Positions 17,769-25,660 of a stretch of 37,758 bases of DNA are shown here, in pieces. The notes under the pieces were generated by a model. It was not told where the DNA came from and did not search any database. It was given only the letters and a program-made list of their open reading frames with translations. A program made the position numbers and the translations under genes. The DNA comes from Myxococcales bacterium (GTDB lineage: Bacteria; Myxococcota_A; Polyangia; Polyangiales; Houyiibacteriaceae): the NCBI GenBank assembly GCA_020430775.1, contig JAGQJE010000069.1, positions 1 through 37,758 of the forward strand, in the 5' to 3' direction. Each line of letters opens with the position of its first letter. The stretch's first letter is position 1.

Positions 17769-18338
17769 TCAGACGTAGTCCTTCAGGCGATCGACGCCTT
17801 GCGCTCTCGCGAGGGCGAGGATGCCGCTCGTCTCGACCTGGCGCACTCGCTCGCGGGTCAGGTTCATGATCTCACCGACCTCCTCGAGGGTGATGCCGCC
17901 GCGCTCCGCGACGTCGAGCGCGCAGGTCTCGGTCATCTCCCAGACCTCGAGGTCCGGGAAGTTCAGCTTGATCGCGCCCCGGTCGGGGTTGACGTCGATG
18001 TACAGGTGGTACTTGCAGGAGACGTACGGGCACGGCCGCTCGATGGTCTGGCAGTCGGCCCGTGTCTTCGGCTTCCAGTAGTCGGTCTCTGGGTACAGCA
18101 GTCGGCCGCGGTTGAGCTCGGCCTTGCTCAGCCGGCGGATCGAGATCGTGCGCGGGCGGACGCGGTCCCGTCGCTTGCGTCGCCTGCGCTCGCGTGGGGT
18201 CGGCTCCTCGACGGGAGCGACCTCGAGCGCCACCGCCAGCGACGCCGACACCGCATGCCCGACGGCACGATGCGGCTGCTCCACCAACCCACCCGAGCCC
18301 GCGTCAGGCCCGGCCACCTCATCACTCGTGTCGCTCAT
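17769..18338 (-). CDS. Cys4/His - sigma region 4-like HTH protein, copy 1
   Basis: 189 aa from the ATG at 18338, which has GAGGG 4-5 nt upstream; an ATG at 18398 would add 20 residues without a ribosome site. The layout equals its paralog: an acidic/Ala-rich tail, a basic patch ([15 protein letters not shown], 49-63), then Cys96-x6-Cys103-x4-Cys108-x2-His111, [20 protein letters not shown], Cys139, and the region 4.2-like HTH ([23 protein letters not shown], about 147-169). RERVRQ(L/V)E is the DNA-recognition helix type of sigma-70 and related regulators. I do not recognise a named gene. It lies 77 nt after the MerR-like gene and 71 nt before copy 2, so a single operon is likely. Function beyond DNA binding is unknown. 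Confidence 0.75.
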   Translation of the reverse strand: MSDTSDEVAGPDAGSGGLVEQPHRAVGHAVSASLAVALEVAPVEEPTPRERRRRKRRDRVRPRTISIRRLSKAELNRGRLLYPETDYWKPKTRADCQTIERPCPYVSCKYHLYIDVNPDRGAIKLNFPDLEVWEMTETCALDVAERGGITLEEVGEIMNLTRERVRQVETSGILALARAQGVDRLKDYV

Positions 18339-18415
18339 TACACCCTCGTCTCTGTGCTGTGGTCTGGATGACCCGTTCAGCCGGAGACCCACCCCCACGG
18401 GGGCCTCCGCGCCGG

Positions 18416-19012
18416 TTACACCGCGGCCCTCGCCATGCGCGCGCGCATGGTCAGCCGCTTTTCGACCGCTTCGAGCTTCGCGAGGAGCTCGTCGCCGAGC
18501 TGGTGGACCTCGACCACCGCGGCGTCGACGACCGGGTCCGCCTCCGCGCCTGCGTCGTGGTCGCCCACGGCCCCGGCGAGCGCCTCGTACACGCGGTCGA
18601 GCTGACGCTCGAGCGCCGCGATGTCGCCACGCACGAAGAGGAACTCCTTTTGGATCTCCTCCATGGTGAAGCCCTGCGTCATCAGCCGGCGCACGTGGTC
18701 GATCTGGCGGACGGTCGTCGGCGGATAGAGCCCTTGCGACCCGCGGCGCTGGCCCTTGCGCCCGACGCGGACGCTCCGCGGGAGGAGCCCCATCTGGACG
18801 TACTTTCGGAACGTCGCCTCGGTCAGCTTCGAGCCCTTGCTCGCGAACGCCTCGACGATCTGCTGGACGCTCATGCCCTCCGCGTGCTCGCGCTCGAGGG
18901 TGGCGAGGTCCGCCGCCGACCAGACGGCCGCGCCGCGCTCACGGGCGGGTCCGGCCGCTCGCCGCGAAAAAGCGGCGGGTCGTGATCGACTGGATCGTAC
19001 GGAGGGACTCAT
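18416..19012 (-). CDS. MerR-like HTH regulator with C-terminal coiled coil
   Basis: 198 aa. Residues about 32-123 resemble a MerR-type winged HTH: a first helix pair ([26 protein letters not shown]), [17 protein letters not shown], a basic wing ([17 protein letters not shown]), then [23 protein letters not shown]. The remainder (about 125-198) is helical, with a likely coiled coil for dimerisation. No Cys ligands for metals are seen, so it is not a classic metal sensor. The ATG at 19012 has no Shine-Dalgarno and sits about 11 nt from the predicted transcription start. It heads the cluster with the two sigma4-like genes and may autoregulate through the dyads in its promoter. Confidence 0.75.
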   Translation of the reverse strand: MSPSVRSSRSRPAAFSRRAAGPARERGAAVWSAADLATLEREHAEGMSVQQIVEAFASKGSKLTEATFRKYVQMGLLPRSVRVGRKGQRRGSQGLYPPTTVRQIDHVRRLMTQGFTMEEIQKEFLFVRGDIAALERQLDRVYEALAGAVGDHDAGAEADPVVDAAVVEVHQLGDELLAKLEAVEKRLTMRARMARAAV

Positions 19013-19029
19013 TTCAATGGCTTCGTGCG

Positions 19030-19059
19030 AATGTATTCGTTTCGCGCGAATCAGGTCAA
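19030..19059 (-). promoter_or_regulatory. Promoter with dyads for the MerR/sigma4-like cluster
   Basis: On the minus strand TTGACC (19054-19059), 18-nt spacer, TACATT (19030-19035). The spacer contains the perfect 10-bp palindrome TTCGCGCGAA (19041-19050), and CGAAT-gt-ATTCG (19028-19039) overlaps the -10. Dyads inside a long spacer are the classic MerR operator position. Confidence 0.65.
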
Positions 19060-19356
19060 CAGAATTATTTCAGCGTGGCAAGATCAACGATTTCATCGCG
19101 TCATTCCGAGGTGTTGGCGCGGACCTGAGCGCGCGGAGAGACTTTCGGAGCACGCTCTTGTAGGTCAGCCGTCGCCACCCTGGGACGCGCTCGGCCACGC
19201 CCAGCGCGATCGACAGGCGAGCGCCCGCGCGTTCGCCGCGAGTTGACCGCGCGAAGCGGCGCGGGGTACACGTCACGGGCCCCGCGCCGCGGCCTCCCCC
19301 GCGGCCGGGCGTAAGCCACCCCGCCCCGCGAGACCCCGCCTCCTCGCCGACCCTCG
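19060..19356. other. Intergenic region with no convincing gene
   Basis: A minus-strand frame of 68 codons (19070-19276) exists but has no ribosome site or family features I can name. No terminator or strong promoter for the transporter genes is evident. Confidence 0.4.
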
Positions 19357-20211
19357 ATGGATCCCCGCGCGCTACGACGCTTTCGCAAGAACAAGGGGGC
19401 CCTCGCGGGGCTCGTGCTCGTCCTGACCGTGACCACGCTCGGCGTCGCGGGCCCGTGGCTCGCGCCGCACGATCCCAACCGGCAGTTTCGAGACACGCTC
19501 GTGCTGGCGGACGGGCTGCCGGCGGGGCCGGGCTCGGTCCCGGGCCACCTCCTTGGCGGGGATCCCCTCGGTCGGGACGAGCTGAGCCGGCTGATGTACG
19601 GCGCGCGGGTCTCCATGACGGTCGCGTACGCTGCGACCGCGCTCGCGGTGCTCATCGGCGTGCTCGTCGGGCTCGTCTCCGGCTACCTCGGCGGCCTCGT
19701 CGACGGCGCGCTGATGCGCTTCGTCGACGTCGTGCTGTCCATGCCCTTTTTGCTGCTGGCGATCGCGATGCAGCGCGTCTGGAGCGCGCCCGGCCTGTGG
19801 GTGCTCTGTCTCGTCCTCGGCGTGCTCTCGTGGACCACCCTCGCGCGGGTGACCCGCGCGAAGACGCTCGAGGCTCGCAACCACGACTACGTCGCGGCGG
19901 CGCGGGCGCTCGGCTACCCGCACCGGCGCGTCCTGCTGCGGCACGTGCTGCCGAACGTCGCCGGGCCGATCATCGCCATCGCGACGATCATGGTCGCGCA
20001 GATGATCCTCGCCGAGAGCGCGCTGAGCTTCCTCGGGCTGGGCGTGCGGCCGCCCACGGCGAGCTGGGGCTCGATGCTGAGCGAGGCGGGTGGGCTCGTG
20101 CTCGGGATGCCGCGCCTCGTGGTCTACCCGTCGATCTTCATCGCGGCGGCGGTGTTCGGGTTCAACCTCTTCGGTGAAGGGCTGCGCGATGCGCTCGACC
20201 CGAAGGAGTGA
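19357..20211 (+). CDS. Oligopeptide/dipeptide ABC transporter permease, DppC/OppC type
   Basis: 284 aa. It starts with a cytoplasmic segment (RFRKNKGALAG), the usual OppC/DppC N-terminus, then TM1, the periplasmic loop GGDPLGRDELSRLMYGARVSM characteristic of the C-type permease, and five more TM segments. The EAA loop that contacts the ATPase is DYVAAARALGYPHRRVLLRHVLPN. The C-terminal motif SFLGLGVRPPTASWGSML is typical. It imports peptides or other small solutes together with the next two genes. Its 3' end overlaps the binding-protein gene by 23 nt. No ATPase gene follows in the window. Confidence 0.9.
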   Translation: MDPRALRRFRKNKGALAGLVLVLTVTTLGVAGPWLAPHDPNRQFRDTLVLADGLPAGPGSVPGHLLGGDPLGRDELSRLMYGARVSMTVAYAATALAVLIGVLVGLVSGYLGGLVDGALMRFVDVVLSMPFLLLAIAMQRVWSAPGLWVLCLVLGVLSWTTLARVTRAKTLEARNHDYVAAARALGYPHRRVLLRHVLPNVAGPIIAIATIMVAQMILAESALSFLGLGVRPPTASWGSMLSEAGGLVLGMPRLVVYPSIFIAAAVFGFNLFGEGLRDALDPKE

Positions 20212-21952
20212 CGGCTCGGCGGCCGGGACGCGCGGCGACGGCTGGCGCCGTGTCCGCGGCGTCGCGGTGGTCGTCGTGCTCGCCGCGCTCTCGGTCGCCG
20301 CCGTGCGCCACTGGCCCGAGCCCCCGATCGGACCTCGGTACGTCGGCGCGGGCGACCCGACGCCGCGCTCGGGCGGCACCTTCGTGTTCGCCGGCGGCTC
20401 GAACATCCGCACCTTCGACCCGCACGTCGCCTACGACCAGCTCTCGTACATGGGCATCCGGCTGCTCTTCGACGGCCTGCTCGACTACGACCGCGACAGC
20501 CACCTCGTCCCGAGCCTCGCGGTCGCGCTGCCCGAGGTCTCGAACGGAGGCCGCACCTTCCGCTTCGAGCTGCGGCGCGGCGTGCGCTTTCACAACGGGC
20601 GGGAGCTGACGGCGGACGACGTCGTGTGGTCGATGCGCGCGCTGCTCTCGAGCGAGAGCGCGTCGCCCGGCTACCCCTTCTACAAGGCGATCGTCGGCGC
20701 GCCGGACTTCCACGCGGGCAAGCGCGACGACATCCCCGGCATCAAGAAGCTCGGACGTTACACGGTCGAGTTCACCCTGACAGAGCCGGACCACACCTTC
20801 TTGAACGCGATGGCGCTGCCCTTCGCGTACCCCGTCCCGCGCGAGAACTACGAGCGCTGGGCGAAGGTCGGGCCGGACGCGGTGGGGCGGCACCCGGTCG
20901 GCACGGGGCCGTTCGAGCTCGTGCGGTGGGAGCGCGGCGTGGAGGCGGTGTTCAAGCGCTTCGACGGCTACTGGAACCAGCCGCACCCGGGCCCCGACGA
21001 GATGGTGTTCCTCGAGAACCTGGCCGGGCCCGTCGCGACCGCGCGGTTTCGAAACGGCGACCTCGACGCGATCGCCGGCATGCCGGCGGTGGACTACCTC
21101 TTCTTCAAGAAGTCGCGGGCGTGGAAGCCCTACCTCGACCAGTACCCCGGCGTGACGATCTGGGGGCTCGCGATGAACTGCGAGATGGCGCCCTTCGACG
21201 ACGTCCACGTGCGGCGCGCCGTCGCGTTCGCGATCAACCGGAAGGCGCTGAGCCGAGCACTGCAGGGGCGTGCGCTGCCGACCGGGCAGCTCCTGCCGCC
21301 GGCGATCCCCGGTTACGACCCGGATCTCCCCGACCGGCAGTACTACGACCCCGAGCGCGCCAAGGAGGAGATGGCGCTCGCCGGCCACCCGGACGGGCTC
21401 GCGGCGCCCGTCACGGCGTGGATCGGCGACTCGGACAACAGCCGGCTCATCGCGCAGCTCTGGCAGCAGGATCTCCGCGAGATCGGCATCGACGTCGCGC
21501 TGCGGCAGGTGTCGTTCGCGACCTACCTCGAGGCCACGGCGAAGAAGGACACCGCGCAGATGTTCCCGAGCGGGTGGAACATGGACTTTCCGGACGCGTC
21601 GAACTTCCTCTTCTTGTTCGACTCGCACTCGATCCACCCGTCTCACTCGGACAATCGCTCGTTCTACCGGAACCCGGAGCTCGACCGGCTGCTCGCGAAG
21701 GCGCGGCCCGAGACCGACCCGGCGGCGCGCGTGAAGCTCTACCGCGAGGCGAACGACATCGTCGCGCGCGACGCGCCGTGGGCGTTCTTGTACACGCCGC
21801 TCGAGATGGAGGTCTGGCAGCCTTACGTCATGGGCTACCGGCCGCACCCCATCTGGCTCGAGGACTACCGCGACGTGTGGCTCGACCTGCCGCGCCACCG
21901 CGTCCCGCAGTCGCGGTACCGCGATGAGCCCGCGCGCGCGGAGGCGCCATGA
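20189..21952 (+). CDS. Family 5 extracellular solute-binding protein, membrane-anchored
   Basis: 587 aa from the ATG at 20189. Domain SBP_bac_5 spans about residues 55-570: the GGTFVFAGGSNIRTFDPHV start, LRRGVRFHNGRELTADDVVWS, GTGPFELVRWERG, FDDVHVRRAVAFAINRKAL and late FLYTPLEMEVWQPYVMGYRPHP. The N-terminus is an Arg-rich start then one hydrophobic segment (about 26-42) with no lipobox Cys and no obvious signal peptidase site, so it appears membrane-tethered. Most such proteins are lipoproteins or free. The ligand is not predictable. It sits between the two permease genes and overlaps both, by 23 nt upstream and by ATGA downstream, so translation is coupled. Confidence 0.9.
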   Translation: MRSTRRSDGSAAGTRGDGWRRVRGVAVVVVLAALSVAAVRHWPEPPIGPRYVGAGDPTPRSGGTFVFAGGSNIRTFDPHVAYDQLSYMGIRLLFDGLLDYDRDSHLVPSLAVALPEVSNGGRTFRFELRRGVRFHNGRELTADDVVWSMRALLSSESASPGYPFYKAIVGAPDFHAGKRDDIPGIKKLGRYTVEFTLTEPDHTFLNAMALPFAYPVPRENYERWAKVGPDAVGRHPVGTGPFELVRWERGVEAVFKRFDGYWNQPHPGPDEMVFLENLAGPVATARFRNGDLDAIAGMPAVDYLFFKKSRAWKPYLDQYPGVTIWGLAMNCEMAPFDDVHVRRAVAFAINRKALSRALQGRALPTGQLLPPAIPGYDPDLPDRQYYDPERAKEEMALAGHPDGLAAPVTAWIGDSDNSRLIAQLWQQDLREIGIDVALRQVSFATYLEATAKKDTAQMFPSGWNMDFPDASNFLFLFDSHSIHPSHSDNRSFYRNPELDRLLAKARPETDPAARVKLYREANDIVARDAPWAFLYTPLEMEVWQPYVMGYRPHPIWLEDYRDVWLDLPRHRVPQSRYRDEPARAEAP

Positions 21953-22944
21953 TCGGCTTCATCGCGCGGCGCACGGGGTGGGCGCTCTTCGCGACGCTCT
22001 GCGTCATCGTCGTCGTGTTCGCGCTGATGTTCGTCGCGGGGGACCCGGCGGCGACGACGCTCGGGCCGCACGCCTCGCGGGAAGCGATCCACGACTTTCA
22101 GGTCCGAGAGGGGCTCGACCAGCCGATCCTCGCCCAGCTCGCGAGCTACCTCGGCGTCGGACGCTGCGTGCGCAAGAACGCGAAGGGCTACACGCGCCCG
22201 GACGGCAGCCGCGGGTTCTGCGGGCTGCTCGAGGGCGACTTCGGGGTGTCGTACTCGGCGCGCGAACCGGTGGCGAACGTCATCGCGCGGCGCGTGCCGC
22301 GGACCTTGGTGCTGAGCGGCATGGCGATGCTCTTCGAGCTCCTGATCGGGGTGACCGCGGGCATCATCGCGGCGTTCCGCCGACACACGTGGACGGACAC
22401 CGGCATCATGTTCGGCACCTTCGTCGGCATCAGCCTGCCGACCTACGTCACCGGGCCGCTCGCGCTGATGTTCTTCGCGTTCCTGCTCGGGTGGTTCCCC
22501 GTCGGTGGCTATGGCGTGGGCGCGTGGGAGCACATCCGGCACGCGCTGCTGCCCGCGCTCATCCTCGCGGTCACCGGCGCGGCGACCTACGCGCGCGTGA
22601 TGCGGTCGGACCTCATCGACACGCTGCGCGATGACCATGTCCGCACCGCGCGCGCGAAGGGGCTCGGGCCGATGGCGGTGCTGTTCCGCCACGGCGTGCG
22701 CAACGCGCTGCTCCCGACGGTCACCCTGATCGGCCTGAGCCTGCCCTTCTTGGTGGGCGGCGCCATCATCACGGAGAAGATCTTCGCGTGGCCCGGGCTC
22801 GGGCTGCTGACGCTCGAGGCCATCAACAACCTCGACGCGCCGATGGTGATGGCGGTCGTCGTGATGTTCGCCATCATGGTGCAGATCGGCAACCTGCTGG
22901 CAGACGTCGCCGTGGCGATGCTAGACCCGCGCGTCCGCGGGTGA
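21949..22944 (+). CDS. Oligopeptide/dipeptide ABC transporter permease, DppB/OppB type
   Basis: 331 aa, six predicted TM segments. It begins with IARRTGWALFATLCVIVVVF (TM1), then the conserved periplasmic stretch with FVAGDPAATTLG. The EAA loop is DDHVRTARAKGLGPMAVLFRHGVRNALLP. An insert of about 20 residues between TM1 and TM2 (GVGRCVRKNAKGYTRPDGSR to FCGLLEGDFG) brings two cysteines (73 and 91) that could form a periplasmic disulfide. ATGA overlap with the binding-protein stop shows tight coupling. Gene order permease C, binding protein, permease B is unusual. Confidence 0.9.
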   Translation: MIGFIARRTGWALFATLCVIVVVFALMFVAGDPAATTLGPHASREAIHDFQVREGLDQPILAQLASYLGVGRCVRKNAKGYTRPDGSRGFCGLLEGDFGVSYSAREPVANVIARRVPRTLVLSGMAMLFELLIGVTAGIIAAFRRHTWTDTGIMFGTFVGISLPTYVTGPLALMFFAFLLGWFPVGGYGVGAWEHIRHALLPALILAVTGAATYARVMRSDLIDTLRDDHVRTARAKGLGPMAVLFRHGVRNALLPTVTLIGLSLPFLVGGAIITEKIFAWPGLGLLTLEAINNLDAPMVMAVVVMFAIMVQIGNLLADVAVAMLDPRVRG

Positions 22945-22989
22945 GCCGCAGGCCCATTCGTGTCCACTTTGGGCCCCATGGCGGCTTAC
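22941..22989. terminator. Hairpin between convergent dppB-type and PPC genes
   Basis: GTGAGCCGC (22941-22949) pairs with GCGGCTTAC (22981-22989), and GGCCCA (22951-22956) with TGGGCC (22970-22975). It includes the permease stop codon. No U-tract, so termination is possible but unproven. Confidence 0.45.
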
Positions 22990-23031
22990 CTCCTGGAGCA
23001 GTCAAGCACACAGGCCCGAGCGTGGACGTCT

Positions 23032-23982
23032 CTACGGCTTCTTCGGGCGCAGCGGGTAGATGGCGCGCTTGCCGTCCCGGCGGGGCTCGAGGATCTCGAA
23101 AAAGGTCAGCTTGATCTGCTTGCGGCGGCCGGTGGGCAGCCGGATGAACGCGCCGCCGTCGTCGATGAGCCGGTCGATGCGGCACAGGCCGAACTGCTCG
23201 TGGTCGATGTAGTCGCCTGCGCGAGGCGTTGGGGCGGCGGGGTCGTCCGAAGGCGGCCGGCTCGTCCGGGCGGGGTGCGTTGGTTTCGTCCGCGCGGCCT
23301 CGCCGCCGCTCGTCGTCGGCTCCTCGCGGCTCGCCGAGGCGGCCGCCACCATCCCCCAGCTCACCGGCCCGGGCGCGGAGAGCGGGGCCTGTACCGGAGG
23401 GCGGGCCGCGGGCGCGACGGCAGCGCCCAGGCGCTCCGCCTGCGCCGGGCGGTCGGCACGCGGCAGTGAACGCGCCGGCGTCGAGGCCGTCGCCGCCGGC
23501 GGCACGCGCCCCGAAGGCGTCGGCTGTGTGCGTGGCGCGGGCGTCCGTGGCGCGGGCGTCCGTGGCGCCTGGGCATCGACGTCCGCGTCGTGTCGGATCG
23601 CCACGTCGTCGTAGCAGGTCACCTCGACGGTGAGCTCGATCGCGCGCGCGCCGACCAGCCGGCCACCGAGGACTTGCAGGCCCGCGTCGGTCTCGCGCGC
23701 GAGCGTCACGTAGAGCGCGGGCGCGGGGCGGTCGTCCTCGGAGGCGATCGTGCCGTTCAGCGCCAGCAGCTCGCACGGCCCCTCGACGCGCCGCGGCTCG
23801 CCGAGCCGGCCCGACCGCTCGTGGCACGCGAGCTCCACCTCGGCGAGCACGCCCGTCCCCTTCACCGACGCGGTCACGATGGCGCGCTCGGCCGCCAGCT
23901 CAGCGAGCGTCTGCGCCGGGTCGTCGCCCTCGCCCATGCGCACGACGAGGCGCCTAACGCGCTTGCTCTCAGAGACGATCAT
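23032..23982 (-). CDS. PPC/DUF296-domain protein with C-terminal small beta domain
   Basis: 316 aa from the ATG at 23982. Residues 1-122 look like the PPC (DUF296) trimerising domain: KRVRRLVVRMGEGDDPAQTL, VTASVKGTGVLAEVELA, then QVLGGRLVGARAIELTVEV, where the common GGHL reads GGRL. Residues about 125-254 are a Pro/Ala/Thr-rich linker with tandem APRTP units. Residues 255-316 form a small domain (GDYIDHEQFGLCRIDRLIDD, TGRRKQIKLTFFEIL) reminiscent of KOW/Tudor-like modules that start with a HxxFG motif. PPC proteins in bacteria are poorly understood; in plants they accompany AT-hooks. A -10-like TATGCG 6 nt before the ATG suggests a leaderless mRNA. It is divergent from fetA. Confidence 0.7.
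   Translation of the reverse strand: MIVSESKRVRRLVVRMGEGDDPAQTLAELAAERAIVTASVKGTGVLAEVELACHERSGRLGEPRRVEGPCELLALNGTIASEDDRPAPALYVTLARETDAGLQVLGGRLVGARAIELTVEVTCYDDVAIRHDADVDAQAPRTPAPRTPAPRTQPTPSGRVPPAATASTPARSLPRADRPAQAERLGAAVAPAARPPVQAPLSAPGPVSWGMVAAASASREEPTTSGGEAARTKPTHPARTSRPPSDDPAAPTPRAGDYIDHEQFGLCRIDRLIDDGGAFIRLPTGRRKQIKLTFFEILEPRRDGKRAIYPLRPKKP
23532..23570 (-). repeat. 15-bp tandem repeat in the linker of the PPC protein
   Basis: GTGGCGCGGGCGTCC occurs at 23532-23546 and 23547-23561, with a partial third copy, encoding the repeating APRTP units. Confidence 0.8.
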
Positions 23983-23988
23983 CGGCTG

Positions 23989-23994
23989 CGCATA
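23989..23994 (-). promoter_or_regulatory. -10-like TATGCG, 6 nt before the PPC gene ATG
   Basis: On the minus strand TATGCG is followed by CAGCCG and the ATG, with no Shine-Dalgarno, consistent with a leaderless start. Confidence 0.35.
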
Positions 23995-24192
23995 GCACAG
24001 CGCGCGTGGTACGACCGACCGCGCGGTGTCGACGACTCCGCTGTCCAGGGTAGACATGAACGCGGCTTGTGCACCGGGGGCCAAGGGCGACCTGATCTCC
24101 GCGCCGGCGAGGCGCTGGCGGCCTCCTCGCGCCGCGGGCCGGGTGGTGCCGTCGCGTCGCGCGGGGGGTCCCCGCCACGAGGTGCGCTGGCT

Positions 24193-24807
24193 GTGATCGA
24201 GTGGCGGGACATCAGCCTGCAGCTCGGCGAGACTCGGCTCTTTGCGGGTTGGAGCGCGCGGGTCTCCAAGGGCGAGCGGGTGCGCATCCGTGGTCGCTCC
24301 GGCGCCGGCAAGTCGACGCTCTTCCAGATGGCGCTCGGCTTCGTCGAGCCGGACGCCGGGACCGTGCGCGTCGCCGGTCGGCCCTTGACCGATGACACGG
24401 TCGGAGAGATCCGCCGGCAGATCGCGTGGGTTCCCCAGACGGTGGAGCTCGGCGACGGGACCGTTCGACAGGCCTTCCACGACGTCGTCGCGTTTCGCGC
24501 GAACCAGGCGCTCGACGCGAGCGAGGCGCAGATGCGCGCGCTGCTCGAGCGCCTCGCGCTCCCCTCGAAGACCTTCGAGCAACCGGTGAGCCAGCTCTCG
24601 GGCGGCGAGCGGCAGCGCGTGGCCTTCGCCATCGCCGTGCTCCTGCGCCGGGAGATCTACCTGCTGGACGAGCCGGTCGCCGCGCTCGACCCGCACGCGA
24701 CCGCGGCGGTCCGTCGAGTCCTGGACGACCTCGGCCCGGAGACGACGGTCGCCGTCATCCTGCACGGCGACGACTGGGACGACTACCGAGAGATCGCCCT
24801 CACATGA
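24193..24807 (+). CDS. fetA: ABC transporter ATP-binding protein, FetA-like
   Basis: 204 aa from the GTG at 24193 (V-I-E-W-R-D-I-S). Walker A is GRSGAGKST, the Q-loop is WVPQ, the signature is LSGGERQRVAFAIAVL, Walker B is EIYLLDEPVAALDPH, and the H-loop region reads VILHGDDW. It is short, as is normal for FetA/YbbL. It couples to FetB through a 4-nt ATGA overlap. Family members are implicated in iron export and oxidative-stress tolerance; that role is taken from family knowledge. A longer frame upstream is not supported. Confidence 0.87.
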   Translation: MIEWRDISLQLGETRLFAGWSARVSKGERVRIRGRSGAGKSTLFQMALGFVEPDAGTVRVAGRPLTDDTVGEIRRQIAWVPQTVELGDGTVRQAFHDVVAFRANQALDASEAQMRALLERLALPSKTFEQPVSQLSGGERQRVAFAIAVLLRREIYLLDEPVAALDPHATAAVRRVLDDLGPETTVAVILHGDDWDDYREIALT

Positions 24808-25598
24808 ACGCATCGGCCCCGGAGCTCGGCTGGCTCTCCCTGCTCGCCGCCATTGCCCTCATCGCGGTGCCGCTCGGCGCGTCGTCGCGGCTCCGGCTCG
24901 GCCTCGGCCGCAGCATCGCCGTCGCGACCGCGCGGATGGTCGTTCAGCTCGCGCTCGCCGGCCTGTACCTGCGTTACCTCTTCGCGTGGAACCTCCCCTG
25001 GCTGAACCTCGGCTGGCTCCTCTTGATGATCACCGCCGCCGCGCTCAGCGCGTGCCGGAACAGCGAGCTCGCCTGGCGCACGATGCTCGGGCCCACGTTC
25101 GTCGCGACGGCCGTCCCCGCGCTCCTGGTCGTGACGTACGTGAACGCGGTCGTCCTGCGACTCGACCAGGTCTTCGAGGCGCGATACCTCGTCGTCATCG
25201 GCGGGATGCTGCTCGGCAACACGATGTCCGGGAACATCATCGCGCTCACGCACTTCTTCCACTCGGCCAAGGCGGACGCGGGCGGATATCACTTCCGCCT
25301 CGCCTGCGGCGCCACCCGAACCGAGGCGCTCCGGCCGCTGTATCGAGAGGCGACGCGGCGCGCGATGCGCCCCTTCCTCGCGACGATGATGACCCTCGGC
25401 ATCGTCTCGCTCCCGGGCATGATGACGGGGCAGATGCTCGCGGGGGCGTCGCCGGTCGACGCCATCAAGTACCAGATGGTCATCATGTTCGCGATCTTCA
25501 CCGTGCTCACGACGGGCGTCGTCCTCTCCCTGCGGCTCGGGTCCGCCGTCGGGTTCGATCGCCGCGGCCGCGTGCGCGGCTCGATCTTCGAGGCCTGA
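24804..25598 (+). CDS. fetB: ABC transporter permease, FetB (UPF0014) family
   Basis: 264 aa with about six or seven TM segments. Diagnostic stretches are ARMVVQLALAGLYLRYLF, the conserved GGMLLGNTMSGNIIALTHF and the long cytoplasmic loop GATRTEALRPLYREATRRAM, then PFLATMMTLGIVSLPGMMTG and KYQMVIMFAIFTVL. This fits the UPF0014/FetB family. Its start overlaps the fetA stop (ATGA), so it is translated with it. No ferric-uptake-type box is evident upstream of fetA. Confidence 0.9.
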   Translation: MNASAPELGWLSLLAAIALIAVPLGASSRLRLGLGRSIAVATARMVVQLALAGLYLRYLFAWNLPWLNLGWLLLMITAAALSACRNSELAWRTMLGPTFVATAVPALLVVTYVNAVVLRLDQVFEARYLVVIGGMLLGNTMSGNIIALTHFFHSAKADAGGYHFRLACGATRTEALRPLYREATRRAMRPFLATMMTLGIVSLPGMMTGQMLAGASPVDAIKYQMVIMFAIFTVLTTGVVLSLRLGSAVGFDRRGRVRGSIFEA

Positions 25599-25647
25599 CG
25601 CGCACCGCCGACGCGTCGCCGGCGCGCTGCACGCGCGGGTGTGAGGG

Positions 25648-25653
25648 TATAGT
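25648..25653 (+). promoter_or_regulatory. -10-like TATAGT, 7 nt before the ATG at 25661
   Basis: TATAGT (five of six to consensus) is followed by TCGCGCC and the ATG; no Shine-Dalgarno. The position predicts a leaderless transcript. Confidence 0.45.
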
Positions 25654-25660
25654 TCGCGCC

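Noticed and set aside
19070-19276. 68-codon minus-strand frame upstream of the MerR-like gene
   Set aside because: No ribosome site, no recognisable family, and it sits just behind the regulator's promoter; not enough to call a gene.
23983-24813. Upstream extension of the PPC protein across fetA
   Set aside because: It is the antisense shadow of fetA; the PPC domain starts right after the ATG at 23982.
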